This document shows positions 7,977-15,919 of a stretch of DNA of 64,000 bases, piece by piece; the first letter of the stretch is position 1; the number at the start of each line of letters is the position of its first letter. The stretch lies in assembly GCF_001279775.1 (NCBI RefSeq), contig NZ_LGDG01000211.1:1-64000 (forward strand), read 5' to 3'. This DNA is from Streptomyces sp. MMG1533. Lineage in GTDB: Bacteria > Actinomycetota > Actinomycetes > Streptomycetales > Streptomycetaceae. The notes beneath the pieces are model-generated. The model was not told the origin of the DNA. It saw only the letters and a list, made by a program, of their open reading frames with translations, and ran no database searches. A program made the position numbers and the translations under genes.

Positions 7977-8831
7977 ATGGGCGGAACGGCACTCGTACTC
8001 GGCGGCGGAGGCCCGGTCGGCGGCGCCTGGATGACCGGCGTGCTCGCCGGTCTCACCGACGCCGGCATCGACCTCGACCGGGCCGACGTCGTCATCGGCA
8101 CCTCGGCGGGCGCGATCTTCGGCTCCCGGCTCGCGTGCGGGGAGCCGCCGCGCGAGATGTACGAGCGTCAACTCACCGGCGCCGACCGGCTGCTCATGAA
8201 CGTCACCGCGGCCCAGACCCTCCGCTTCCTGTGGGCGGCACTCGGATCCCGCAACCCCGACCGCTCCGTACGCCGCCTGGGCCGCGCCGCCCTGACCGCC
8301 CGGCCCACCCCCGGCGCCGACCTGCCGGACGTCGTACGCCCCCTGCTGCGCGGGGCGTCGGACTGGCCCGCACGCGCCCTGCGGATCGCCTCGGTCGACG
8401 CCCACACCGGGCAGGTGGAGACCTTCGGCGCGGACTCGGCGCTCACGCTCGTCGAAGCGGTCGCCGCCAGCTGCGCGGTACCCCTGGTCTGGCCGCCCAT
8501 CACGGCCTCCGGTCGCCGCTGGATGGACGGCGGCAGCCGCTCCACCACCAACATCCGCCTGGCCCGCGGTTATGAGCGGGTGCTGGCCGTCGCCCCGATT
8601 CCCTCCGCCGTCGGGCCGCACCCCAGCGCGCAGCAGGAGGCCGCCGAACTCGCCGCCGAGGGAGTCGCCGTCACGCTGCTGGCCCCGGACCGCGCCTCCC
8701 GCCGGGCCATGGGCCGCGACCTGACCGCCGACACCCACCGCCTGGACGCCGCCCTCGCCGGGCACGCCCAGGCCACCGCCCTCGCGGACGGCGTGGCAGG
8801 CGTATGGCACGACTCGCGGAGCGAGCGGTGA
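7977..8831 (+). CDS. Patatin-like phospholipase
   Basis: The 284-residue protein opens with the oxyanion glycine motif (LVLGGGGPVGGAW). The nucleophile elbow GTSAG follows at about residues 42-46, and the catalytic dyad Asp lies in MDGGSRSTTN near residue 185. These are the Ser-Asp hydrolase signatures of the patatin family (lipid acyl hydrolase). The ATG at 7977 follows GGGAGGGG. A longer upstream frame would run over the operators. The P450 gene begins 29 bases after its stop, so the two are probably one transcript controlled by the divergent TetR protein. Confidence 0.85.
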   Translation: MGGTALVLGGGGPVGGAWMTGVLAGLTDAGIDLDRADVVIGTSAGAIFGSRLACGEPPREMYERQLTGADRLLMNVTAAQTLRFLWAALGSRNPDRSVRRLGRAALTARPTPGADLPDVVRPLLRGASDWPARALRIASVDAHTGQVETFGADSALTLVEAVAASCAVPLVWPPITASGRRWMDGGSRSTTNIRLARGYERVLAVAPIPSAVGPHPSAQQEAAELAAEGVAVTLLAPDRASRRAMGRDLTADTHRLDAALAGHAQATALADGVAGVWHDSRSER

Positions 8832-8860
8832 CCGGACAGTCCTTGACGAGAGGCGAGGCC

Positions 8861-10138
8861 ATGCAGGCCCCGACCCTGGATGAACTGGCCCCCGACGGCC
8901 ACGACCTGGCGAGTGACCCGTATCCCGTCTACGCGGCCCTGCGCGCCGAGGGCCCCGTGCATCGCGTGCTCGTCCCGGGCAGCGGAGAGTGCTGGCTGGT
9001 CGTGACCCGCGACGCGGCGCGCGCCGCGCTGACCGACCCGCGCCTGCGCAACGACATCCGGCACTCCTCGACCTGGCGCACCGACGGCGGCCACGCCCTC
9101 GGCCGCAACATGCTCCAGAGCGATCCCCCGCAGCACACCCGGCTGCGCCGACTGGTGGCGGGCCACTTCACTCCCGCCCGGGTCGCCGCGTTGCGCCCGA
9201 GGATCGACGGCATCGCCCGCGACCTGCTCGCCGCACTGCCGCGGCGAGGGACCGCGGACCTGGTGGGCCGGTACGCGCTGCCGTTGCCCGTCACCGTGAT
9301 CTGCGACCTGCTCGGTGTCCCCGCGGAGGACCGTTCCGCCTTTCACACCTGGTCGAACGAGCTGGTCATGCCCACCTCGCAGGAGGCGACAGCTTCGGCG
9401 GCCACCGCGCTGACCGGCTGTCTCACCGAGCTGATCGACCGCAAGGCCGACGCCCCGGACGGCACCCTGCTCGGCGAACTGGCCGCGGCGTCCCGCGAAC
9501 CCGCGGCCGCGGCCGGCGTGGCGGCAGACGGTGCGGCGCCAGACGACGCGGCGGCAGACGACGCGGCGGCAGACGACGCGGCGGCAGACGGATCCGGCCT
9601 CACCGCCGAGGAACTCCTCGGCATGGCCTTCCTCATCCTCGTCGCAGGCCACGAGACGACGGTCAACCTGATCTCCGGAACCCTCCACAGCCTGCTCGCC
9701 CACCCGGACCAACTCGACCTGCTCCGCGCCGACCCCGCGCTGACCGGCCGCGCCGTCGAGGAGTCACTGCGCCACAACTCACCGGTCCACGCCACGGCGT
9801 TCCGCTTCGCCGCCGAGCCCCTGGACCTGGCCGGCACCCGCATCACCGCCGGCGACGCGGTCCTGGTGTCCCTCGCCGCGGCCTCCCGCGATCCGCTGCC
9901 CTTCCCCGACCCCGACCGCTTCGACATCACGCGGCGTGTGCAGGGCCACCTCGGATTCGGTCACGGACTCCACCACTGCCTCGGCGCCCCGCTGGCCCGC
10001 CTGGAAGCCGAGATCGCCCTTCGCCTGCTCCTGGCCCGGCACCCCGCTCTCGCCCTCGCCACCGAACCGTCGGCCCTCACCTGGCGGACCAGCACACTGC
10101 TGCGGGGCCTGGCCGAACTGCCGGTGCGCCTCGGCTGA
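8861..10138 (+). CDS. Cytochrome P450
   Basis: The 425-residue bacterial class I P450 has the I-helix oxygen-binding motif AGHETT at about residue 262, ExxR (EESLR) near 300, and the heme loop FGHGLHHCLG with the cysteine ligand at about residue 373. The ATG at 8861 follows GAGAGGCGAGG. GTG 8828 and ATG 8804 are in frame but would overlap the patatin stop. An Ala/Asp repeat tract (about residues 222-244), inserted between the F-G region and the I helix, is unusual. No ferredoxin gene is adjacent. The substrate is unknown. It converges with the flavin oxidase gene at a distance of 10 bp. Confidence 0.9.
   Translation: MQAPTLDELAPDGHDLASDPYPVYAALRAEGPVHRVLVPGSGECWLVVTRDAARAALTDPRLRNDIRHSSTWRTDGGHALGRNMLQSDPPQHTRLRRLVAGHFTPARVAALRPRIDGIARDLLAALPRRGTADLVGRYALPLPVTVICDLLGVPAEDRSAFHTWSNELVMPTSQEATASAATALTGCLTELIDRKADAPDGTLLGELAAASREPAAAAGVAADGAAPDDAAADDAAADDAAADGSGLTAEELLGMAFLILVAGHETTVNLISGTLHSLLAHPDQLDLLRADPALTGRAVEESLRHNSPVHATAFRFAAEPLDLAGTRITAGDAVLVSLAAASRDPLPFPDPDRFDITRRVQGHLGFGHGLHHCLGAPLARLEAEIALRLLLARHPALALATEPSALTWRTSTLLRGLAELPVRLG
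9526..9591 (+). repeat. In-frame 15-bp tandem repeat inside the P450 gene
   Basis: About four copies of GCGGCAGACGACGCG and variants encode repeated Ala-Ala-Asp-Asp-Ala units. The period is a multiple of three, so copy-number change would keep the frame. Confidence 0.8.
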
Positions 10139-10148
10139 TCGGGCCAGG

Positions 10149-11573
10149 TCATCCGGCGTTCGCCGGAGCGATGTTCTTGTTGAAGCGGAGCAGGTTGTCC
10201 GGGTCCCAGGCGGCCTTGACCGCACGCAGCCGCCGATGCTTGGCCTCCGCGCCGTGGACTCCGCGGCGCCAGGCCTCCCCCAGGTCGTCGGTGAGGTTGG
10301 TGTAGCCGTTGGTCAGGGAGTGGGGGCGCATGGTCTCGCCGAGGGTCGCCGCCCACTGGTCGTACTGGGCGTCGTCGTCGGGGGCGTCCCACATGCCGAC
10401 GGCCTCCCACAGCCAGGCGGCACCCGCGCGGGAGAAGGCCGTCGCGTCCTCGACAACGTCCTCGGAGATCGCGCCGCCCATGCACCAGAGGTTGATCGTG
10501 GCGGCGCCGGAGTGCGACAACGGCGCCGCGGCGGCGTTCGCCAGCAGCGTGCCGACGACCTCGGCGGAGAGCTCCGGGAGGTATCCGCCGCGCAGGTTCA
10601 TGCGCCTGCCGTAGGGGGCTACGGCGTCCAGCATGCTGTTGGCCCGCGACCAGGGCATCTTCGTGACCAGGTCGGCCAGGGGCCGGCCGAGCGCGGCAAG
10701 CGGCTCGACGACCTCGTCGGCCCCGGCCGGGTCCCCGGTGTAGACGGGGACGAGGACCAGCACCGGCTTCCCGTGCGCCTCCTCGGGCAGCATCGGCAGT
10801 GCGGGCGCGGGGGCGATCGCGGCCAGCAGGCCCAGTTCACGCGGGGCGCCGGCCATGTACGCGGGCAGCTTTCCGAGGACGCCGGCGGCCTGGTCGAACG
10901 GGAAGATCAGCTGTCCCGCCACGACCTCGGGGCCGACCGGATGCGCCCGGTACTCGAAGGACGTGACGATCCCGAAGTTGCCGCCACCCCCGCGCAACGC
11001 CCAGAACAGCTCGGGGTTCTCGGCCTCGTCGGCCCGGACCCGGCGACCGTCGACGGTGACCATCCCGCAGGCCAGCAGGTTGTCGACGGTCGCGCCGTGG
11101 CGGCGCATCAGGTGGCCGATCCCGCCGCCGAGAGTCAGTCCGGCGACGCCGGTGCTGCTGACCGTGCCGGCGGGCACGGCGAGACCGTGCCGCTGCGCCG
11201 CGGCGTCCAACTCACCGAGCAGAACGCCCGGCTGGGCACGCACCACCCGGGTCTCCGGGTCGACGGTGATCGCCTTGAGTCGCGAGAGGTCGACGACCAG
11301 CGCGCCACCGGGCATCGCGTAGCCGTCCGAGCCGTGCCCGCCGCCGCGCACGGCCACCGGGATGCCGTGGGCGTGGGCGTGGGCGTGCCGCACGACCGTC
11401 ACGACATCGCCCTCGTCGGCACACTGCGCGATCAGCGCCGGGCCCTGGTCGGCGGCGCGGCCCTGATACAGCGCACGCGCCGCGTCGTACCGGTCGTCGC
11501 CGGGCCGGAGCACCGTGCCACGGAAGTCGGAGGGGACGTCGGCGTGGATGCGGGGGTCGGCCGGCACGGTCAT
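10149..11573 (-). CDS. FAD-binding oxidoreductase of the berberine-bridge-enzyme-like family
   Basis: The protein has 474 residues. The FAD-binding PCMH domain has VAVRGGGHGSDGYA at about residues 73-86, whose His is the usual 8-alpha-histidyl FAD attachment residue. VVDLSRLKAI and GLTLGGGIGHLMRRHG follow, then NPELFWALRGGGGNFGIVTSF. The C-terminal BBE motif is recognisable as WDPDNLLRFNKNI. Such enzymes oxidise alcohols, sugars or alkaloid-like rings with oxygen. The ATG at 11573 follows GAGGAGG. A 25-bp palindrome upstream and a headless TetR remnant across the gap suggest it was once repressor-controlled. Confidence 0.88.
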   Translation of the reverse strand: MTVPADPRIHADVPSDFRGTVLRPGDDRYDAARALYQGRAADQGPALIAQCADEGDVVTVVRHAHAHAHGIPVAVRGGGHGSDGYAMPGGALVVDLSRLKAITVDPETRVVRAQPGVLLGELDAAAQRHGLAVPAGTVSSTGVAGLTLGGGIGHLMRRHGATVDNLLACGMVTVDGRRVRADEAENPELFWALRGGGGNFGIVTSFEYRAHPVGPEVVAGQLIFPFDQAAGVLGKLPAYMAGAPRELGLLAAIAPAPALPMLPEEAHGKPVLVLVPVYTGDPAGADEVVEPLAALGRPLADLVTKMPWSRANSMLDAVAPYGRRMNLRGGYLPELSAEVVGTLLANAAAAPLSHSGAATINLWCMGGAISEDVVEDATAFSRAGAAWLWEAVGMWDAPDDDAQYDQWAATLGETMRPHSLTNGYTNLTDDLGEAWRRGVHGAEAKHRRLRAVKAAWDPDNLLRFNKNIAPANAG

Positions 11574-11599
11574 GGGGGGCCTCCTCAGGTCTGCACAGA

Positions 11600-11624
11600 T
11601 AACCGGAAAATCAATTTCCGGTTA
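11600..11624. promoter_or_regulatory. Perfect palindromic operator TAACCGGAAA-N5-TTTCCGGTTA
   Basis: The arms 11600-11609 and 11615-11624 are exact reverse complements. It lies 27 bases upstream of the flavin oxidase start codon and two bases before the TetR remnant, the usual place for a TetR-type operator. Confidence 0.7.
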
Positions 11625-11625
11625 C

Positions 11626-11910
11626 GTGCCGTGGAGGCACGACCGCCGCCAAGCCTCGGACACCGGCCGGGCCTTCCATCGCCACGTCTCAACCCTGCTG
11701 CGGGAGGCGGGAGTCGACGGGGACCACGACATGCTCGCCCGCGCCCTGCTCGCCTTCGCGGGCTTCGAGACGACGGACTACCTGCACAACGAGCGCGGAA
11801 TCCCCACCGCACGCCTCCAGGCCACCTGGGTGGACCTGGTTCGGCGGGTGCTGGAAGGCCCTTCCGGTCATACGATGACAACTGGGCCAGCACACAGGGA
11901 GCAGGCATGA
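11626..11910 (+). pseudogene. C-terminal remnant of a TetR-family regulator
   Basis: From GTG 11626 the frame gives 94 residues. FHRHVSTLLREAGV, ALLAFAGFETTDYLH and RLQATWVDLVRRVL look like the ligand-domain helices of TetR regulators. The roughly 60-100-residue DNA-binding part is missing: the frame reaches the palindromic operator after only about ten unmatched residues. I infer a deletion that removed the DNA-binding domain but left operator and C-terminus. The TGA overlaps the ATG of the next gene. Confidence 0.55.
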
Positions 11911-12263
11911 TCCGTTCAGCCGACATCCGCGAGTGGCGCAACCACGACGTGGTCGACCCCAAGGGACACAAGATCGGCATGCTCGAGGCCGTCTATGTGG
12001 ACACGACCACGGACGAACCGGCCGTGGCCACCGTCCGCACCGGGCTGCCCGCCCGCCGGCGACTGGTCTTCGTACCGCTCGACGAGGTGGTCCTCGGGCC
12101 GGACTACGTCAAGGTCTCCCACTCCAGGGGGGAGGTGCGGAAGGCCCCCTCGATCGGGACGGACGACGTACTGCCCGCCGAGCGGGAGGAAGCGATCTTC
12201 CAGCACTACGGCATGACGTACCGGCCGGGCGCCAACGGCGAACGTCAACTCGCGCGCCGCTGA
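11907..12263 (+). CDS. PRC-barrel domain protein
   Basis: The 118-residue protein has a PRC-barrel-like N-terminal half (IREWRNHDVVDPKGHKIGMLEAVYVD, then RRLVFVPLDEVVLGPDYVKV). This small beta-barrel is found in ribosome maturation factors and stress proteins. The C-terminal half (LPAEREEAIFQHYGMTY) resembles the tail of Streptomyces PRC-barrel proteins. The ATG overlaps the stop of the TetR remnant and is preceded by AGGGAG. The molecular function is unknown. Confidence 0.8.
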   Translation: MIRSADIREWRNHDVVDPKGHKIGMLEAVYVDTTTDEPAVATVRTGLPARRRLVFVPLDEVVLGPDYVKVSHSRGEVRKAPSIGTDDVLPAEREEAIFQHYGMTYRPGANGERQLARR

Positions 12264-12297
12264 CCTCTCACCGCGGCGCCGGAGGTGGTTCGAGTTG

Positions 12298-12468
12298 ATG
12301 GTGACCTTCCTGCTGCTCGTCCTCGTGGCCGTGGCGCTGGGCATCATCGGCGTGGCAGCGGACGGCCTGGGATACCTGCTCGTCATCGGCATCGTGGTGT
12401 TCCTGGCAGATGTGGTCTTCATCACGGTACGAGGCGTCCGACGCGGCCGAAGGCGGCCCATCCGCTGA
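12298..12468 (+). CDS. Small hydrophobic membrane protein (56 aa)
   Basis: A GGAGG ribosome site lies 12 bases before the ATG at 12298. The product begins MVTFLLLVLVAVALGIIGVA, continues with a second hydrophobic segment (LLVIGIVVFLADVVFI), and ends in an Arg-rich tail (RGVRRGRRRPIR). Two membrane helices with a positive cytoplasmic end are likely. Streptomyces genomes contain many such short hydrophobic proteins of unknown role. It starts 34 bp after the PRC-barrel gene and may be cotranscribed with it. Confidence 0.6.
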   Translation: MVTFLLLVLVAVALGIIGVAADGLGYLLVIGIVVFLADVVFITVRGVRRGRRRPIR

Positions 12469-12580
12469 CCACGGAGCAATATCTGTGACCGTGAAGTGAG
12501 AAATCGACGCGACGCGCGATGAGTATTCCCCGGTCGGCAGACCAGGCGAAATTATCGACCGTGCACGGCCGATCGCACCA

Positions 12581-12651
12581 TGCTACTGTCGATCTCAGTT
12601 GCAGGTGTGGTTGCCAGAAGGTTTTTTCCGACGGGCTGATCATCACGGCGA
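12581..12651 (+). promoter_or_regulatory. Conserved promoter and 5' leader of cspA (set A)
   Basis: TGCTAC (extended -10-like), then CTCAGTTGCAG, TGTGGTTGCC and GATCATCACGGCGA occur in the same order upstream of the second cspA gene at 21238-21314. Conservation outside the coding region suggests a common promoter and a functional leader RNA of about 100 nt, as in cold-induced csp genes. Confidence 0.6.
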
Positions 12652-12701
12652 CCGGAGTTCGCACACGGCGACTCCGAACACCGTCCCAAAGGAGAAACAA
12701 T

Positions 12702-12905
12702 ATGGCTACCGGCACCGTGAAGTGGTTCAACGCGGAAAAGGGCTTCGGCTTCATCGAGCAGGACGGCGGCGGCCCCGACGTCTTCGCCCACTACTCGAAC
12801 ATCGCCGCCCAGGGCTTCCGCGAGCTTCTGGAGGGTCAGAAGGTGTCGTTCGACATCGCGCAGGGCCAGAAGGGCCCGACGGCCGAGAACATCGTCCCCG
12901 CCTGA
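12702..12905 (+). CDS. cspA: Cold-shock protein (CspA family), copy A
   Basis: The 67-residue single cold-shock domain has both RNA-binding motifs: KGFGFIEQ (RNP1-like) at residues 13-20 and DVFAHYS (RNP2-like) at 26-32. It acts as a single-stranded RNA/DNA chaperone. GGAG lies nine bases before the ATG. It differs from copy B (20983-21186) at about seven positions. The DEAD-box helicase gene follows after its own terminator, so the two may be co-regulated rather than cotranscribed. A long leader conserved between the copies suggests post-transcriptional control. Confidence 0.96.
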   Translation: MATGTVKWFNAEKGFGFIEQDGGGPDVFAHYSNIAAQGFRELLEGQKVSFDIAQGQKGPTAENIVPA

Positions 12906-12928
12906 CACTGATCAGACGCTGACTTCGC

Positions 12929-12964
12929 AGCTGGGGCCCGCACCTAGGGGTGCGGGCCCCAGCT
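12929..12964 (+). terminator. Perfect 16-bp hairpin terminator after cspA copy A
   Basis: The arms 12929-12944 and 12949-12964 are exact reverse complements with a 4-nt loop, 23 bases after the cspA stop. Confidence 0.88.
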
Positions 12965-13008
12965 CGCTGCATTCCAGGGCACCACAAGCAAATATCACGC
13001 CCGACTCC

Positions 13009-13028
13009 GGATATCGGATCCGATATCC
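13009..13028. promoter_or_regulatory. Perfect 20-bp palindrome upstream of the DEAD-box helicase
   Basis: GGATATCGGATCCGATATCC reads the same on both strands with no spacer. It sits in an AT-richer region 115 bp before the helicase ATG. It could be a repressor site or a structured leader element. No matching regulator can be assigned. Confidence 0.5.
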
Positions 13029-13142
13029 AATTCCTGACCCATCTCGGCTTGGAATTCACATTCGGCCCGTTCTTGCAATTCTCTGCGCTGCTCATCTGCT
13101 GCGGGAATTCCTTGGTACGTGCCGCATCAAGGAAGGTTCCGT

Positions 13143-14750
13143 ATGAACCGCGCCTACACGCGCACCCGCACCAATGACCGCTTCGCCCGTACCCGCACCG
13201 GAGGCACGGCCTCGGGTTCGGCTCCCAGGAAGCGCGGCAACACCGGCCGCGGCGGCCGACAGGCCGCACCGCAGGGCGAGTTCGCCCTGCCGAAGACCAT
13301 CACGCCCGCCCTGCCCGCCGTCGAGGCGTTCGCCGAACTCGACATGCCGGCACGGATGCTGGCCGCACTCGGCCACGAGGGCGTGACCGTGCCGTTCCCG
13401 ATCCAGGCTGCGACCCTGCCGAACTCCCTCGCCGGCCGTGACGTCCTCGGGCGTGGCCGCACCGGTTCGGGCAAGACCCTCGCCTTCGGCCTCGCGCTGC
13501 TGGCCCGTACGGCGGGTCGCGTCGCCGAGCCCCGGCAGCCGCTCGCCCTGGTCCTCGTACCGACCCGCGAGCTCGCCCAGCAGGTCACCGACGCGCTCAC
13601 CCCGTACGCCCGGGCCGTGAAGCTGCGACTGACCACCGTCGTCGGCGGGATGTCGATCGGCAGGCAGGCCGGCGCGCTGCGCGCCGGAGCCGAGGTCGTC
13701 GTCGCGACGCCGGGCCGGCTCAAGGACCTCATCGACCGGGGCGACTGCCGCCTCGACCGCGTCGACATCACCGTCCTCGACGAGGCCGACCAGATGACGG
13801 ACATGGGCTTCATGCCCCAGGTGACCGCCCTGCTCGACCAGGTGCGTCCCGACGGCCAGCGGATGCTCTTCTCCGCCACCCTGGACCGCAACGTGGACCT
13901 GCTGGTCCGCCGTTACCTGACCGACCCGGTGGTCCACTCCGTCGACCCGTCCCAGGGCGCCGTCACCACGATGGAGCACCACGTGCTCCACGTCCACGGC
14001 ACGGACAAGCAGCAGACGACCACCGAGATCGCGGCGCGCGACGGCCGGGTCATCATGTTCCTGGACACCAAGCACGCGGTGGACCGGCTGACCAAGCACC
14101 TGCTGAACAACGGCGTCCGCGCCGGGGCCCTGCACGGCGGCAAGTCCCAGCCGCAGCGCACCCGGACCCTCGCCCAGTTCAAGGACGGGCATGTGACGGT
14201 GCTGGTGGCGACCAACGTCGCGGCCCGCGGGATCCACGTCGACAACCTCGACCTGGTCGTGAACGTGGACCCGCCCACCGACCCCAAGGACTACCTGCAC
14301 CGCGGCGGTCGTACGGCCCGCGCCGGCGAGTCCGGCAGTGTCGTCACCCTGGTGACGCCCGATCAGCGTCGCGACATGACCCGGCTGATGATGTCGGCCG
14401 GCATCACCGCGACGGTGACCCCGGTGCGCTCGGGCGAGGCGGAGTTGAGCCGCATCACGGGCGCCCAGGCACCTTCCGGCGTCCCGGTGGTCATCACCGC
14501 GCCGGTCGTGGAACGCCCCCGCCGCGCCGCGTCCTCCTCCTCGTCCCGGGGTCGCCGTGGCCGCGGCGGCCAGGCGGGGCAGGGCGGCCAGGCTGGTCAG
14601 AGCCGTGGCGGACAGAACGGCCAGAGCCGAGGCGGTCAGGGCGGTCAGAGCCGTGGCGGTCAGAGCGGCCAGAGCGGCCAGAGCCGGACGACGAGTGAGG
14701 CCGGGCGCCGCACGGCGCGTCGTAGGTCCTCGTTCGACTCGGCGGCGTAG
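13143..14750 (+). CDS. DEAD/DEAH-box RNA helicase with Arg/Gly/Gln-rich tail
   Basis: The protein has 535 residues. Motif I GRTGSGKT lies at about 103-110, then PTRELAQQ (Ia), ATPGR (Ib), DEAD near 213-216 and SAT near 245. The C-terminal helicase lobe has VATNVAARGIHVDNLDLVV and HRGGRTARAG. A basic N-terminal extension (about 45 residues) and a C-terminal tail of repeated GGQ/SRGGQ units (about 455-520) are likely RNA-binding. It resembles RhlE-type cold-shock helicases that unwind structured mRNA and ribosomal RNA at low temperature. Standing next to cspA fits that role. AAGGA precedes the ATG at 13143. Confidence 0.94.
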   Translation: MNRAYTRTRTNDRFARTRTGGTASGSAPRKRGNTGRGGRQAAPQGEFALPKTITPALPAVEAFAELDMPARMLAALGHEGVTVPFPIQAATLPNSLAGRDVLGRGRTGSGKTLAFGLALLARTAGRVAEPRQPLALVLVPTRELAQQVTDALTPYARAVKLRLTTVVGGMSIGRQAGALRAGAEVVVATPGRLKDLIDRGDCRLDRVDITVLDEADQMTDMGFMPQVTALLDQVRPDGQRMLFSATLDRNVDLLVRRYLTDPVVHSVDPSQGAVTTMEHHVLHVHGTDKQQTTTEIAARDGRVIMFLDTKHAVDRLTKHLLNNGVRAGALHGGKSQPQRTRTLAQFKDGHVTVLVATNVAARGIHVDNLDLVVNVDPPTDPKDYLHRGGRTARAGESGSVVTLVTPDQRRDMTRLMMSAGITATVTPVRSGEAELSRITGAQAPSGVPVVITAPVVERPRRAASSSSSRGRRGRGGQAGQGGQAGQSRGGQNGQSRGGQGGQSRGGQSGQSGQSRTTSEAGRRTARRRSSFDSAA

Positions 14751-14759
14751 CGCTTTTGT

Positions 14760-14788
14760 GGGAGGGGAGCCCACCCGGCTCCCCTCCC
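14760..14788 (+). terminator. 12-bp hairpin terminator after the helicase
   Basis: The arms 14760-14771 and 14777-14788 are exact complements with a 5-nt loop, followed by TTCTCG. It lies nine bases after the helicase stop. Three 9-bp CCCTGTCCG units follow at about 14797-14824. Confidence 0.8.
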
Positions 14789-14845
14789 TTCTCGTCGCCC
14801 TGTCCGCCCTGTCCGCCCTGTCCGTCATCTCGCAGGAGGCACTCT

Positions 14846-15142
14846 TTGACATCGGTTCAGATGCAGCGGCATCCGGCGGGTCCCGTCACCACTACGGTGG
14901 TCGACGTCGATGTGTCCGGGCCGCGGGTCTGTGACGACATGACGGTCGAGGTGGCGCTGTCGGTCATGGCCGGCGCCCGTGTCCAGTATCTGCTCGTGTG
15001 CGACGGGGACGACGAGAGCACCGGCTCGATCACCCGGGCCCAGCTCGCCCGCCTCCGGGACAGCTCCGCGTACACGGACCGGATCCGGCTGCGGGACATC
15101 CTCGGCGGCCACTCGCCCCGCCCGTTCTCCTTCCCTCTGTGA
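14846..15142 (+). CDS. Small CBS-domain-like protein
   Basis: Start TTG 14846 has AGGAGG six bases upstream. ATG 14861 is an alternative. The 98-residue product resembles a half CBS pair (VCDDMTVEVALSVMAGARVQYLLVCDGDD, then GSITRAQLARLRDSSAYTDRIRLRDIL), the pattern of nucleotide-sensing CBS modules. It is placed between the helicase and the SCO5918-family gene, and its stop lies six bases from the next ATG, so those two are cotranscribed. Its role in the cold-shock set is unknown. Confidence 0.72.
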   Translation: MTSVQMQRHPAGPVTTTVVDVDVSGPRVCDDMTVEVALSVMAGARVQYLLVCDGDDESTGSITRAQLARLRDSSAYTDRIRLRDILGGHSPRPFSFPL

Positions 15143-15148
15143 GGCATC

Positions 15149-15469
15149 ATGCGCTGTGTCATCGCCCGCTACCCGTTCGACTTCACCAAGGTCGGGGTCC
15201 TGGACTCGATGAAGGGCGTCAAGCCCGAGCTCATCACGGGTGAGTCCGTGACCATCGGCCGCCGCCGCTACCCCGTCAAGCAGGTGGGGGAGATCCTCAC
15301 CCGACAGGACCGCCGCGACTTCTCCGCCGGTGAGGTCACCCGCGCGATGGCCCGCCTCGGTTTCACCTGTCACGAGCACCCCCAGGCCGTGCCGGCGCCC
15401 GCGCCGGTCCTCAGCCCGCTCCAGACCGCCTCGGCGCTGCTCGGCAGCCCCGAGCCCCAGGAAGTGTGA
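15149..15469 (+). CDS. SCO5918-family protein, copy A
   Basis: The 106-residue protein begins MRCVIARYPFDFTK and contains VKQVGEILTRQDRRDFSAGEVTRAMARLGFTC. The same block occurs in the paralogue at 20554-20847. This small family is named after the S. coelicolor protein next to a DEAD-box helicase and a cold-shock gene, and its biochemical function is not established. The second half (after about residue 80) is Pro/Ala-rich and variable. It overlaps no other gene and ends 24 bases before a strong terminator. Confidence 0.82.
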   Translation: MRCVIARYPFDFTKVGVLDSMKGVKPELITGESVTIGRRRYPVKQVGEILTRQDRRDFSAGEVTRAMARLGFTCHEHPQAVPAPAPVLSPLQTASALLGSPEPQEV

Positions 15470-15492
15470 GGACGGGCGAAAGCCGCCTCAAT

Positions 15493-15542
15493 ACAGCAGT
15501 GAGGGCCCTGCCGACGCTCGTCGGCAGGGCCCTCACTGCTGT
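15493..15542. terminator. Perfect 24-bp hairpin terminator
   Basis: The arms 15493-15516 and 15519-15542 are exact reverse complements, so the real loop probably opens to four or more bases. It lies between the convergent SCO5918-family and GvpU-like genes and can serve both. Confidence 0.9.
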
Positions 15543-15544
15543 GC

Positions 15545-15919
15545 TCAGTGGTCGGAGTAGCTGAAGTCGCCCACGGTCCAGGCGCTGACGTCCTTGATCG
15601 CGACCCGGTACATCCCGCCCGTCTCGGGGATCCCCACGGTGCCCTGCAGGATCCGGGCGAGATGGAAGTGCAGATGCGTGGGCGCTTCGCCGGGGTCGGG
15701 CCGGGGTTCCGTCCGGCCCGCGGTGAAGACGTCGGCGAACGGGCCGAGGTGGTCCGAGTCCTTGAGGACCTCCGACACCCGCTCCCGCCACACGGCTTCG
15801 GGAGCCAGTCGGCCGGTGATGACGGCACCTCCGACGACCACGGTCAGCGACATCTGATTGCTCTGCTCGGACTCCACCATGGCGGAGATGGACACGAGCA
15901 GCTCGTCAGGGTTCGGCAT
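15545..15919 (-). CDS. Gas-vesicle accessory protein GvpU-like
   Basis: The 124-residue protein has the pattern of GvpU-like proteins: ELLVSISAMVESEQSNQMSLTVVVGGAVITGRLAP, a central loop rich in Pro and His, and a C-terminal beta segment (MYRVAIKDVSAWTVGDF). Gas-vesicle genes are not visible elsewhere in the window, and in Streptomyces such genes often occur alone. Start ATG 15919 has no clear ribosome site. TAGACT eight bases upstream would suit a leaderless transcript, and TTG 15928 is less likely. Function in this organism is uncertain. Confidence 0.55.
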   Translation of the reverse strand: MPNPDELLVSISAMVESEQSNQMSLTVVVGGAVITGRLAPEAVWRERVSEVLKDSDHLGPFADVFTAGRTEPRPDPGEAPTHLHFHLARILQGTVGIPETGGMYRVAIKDVSAWTVGDFSYSDH

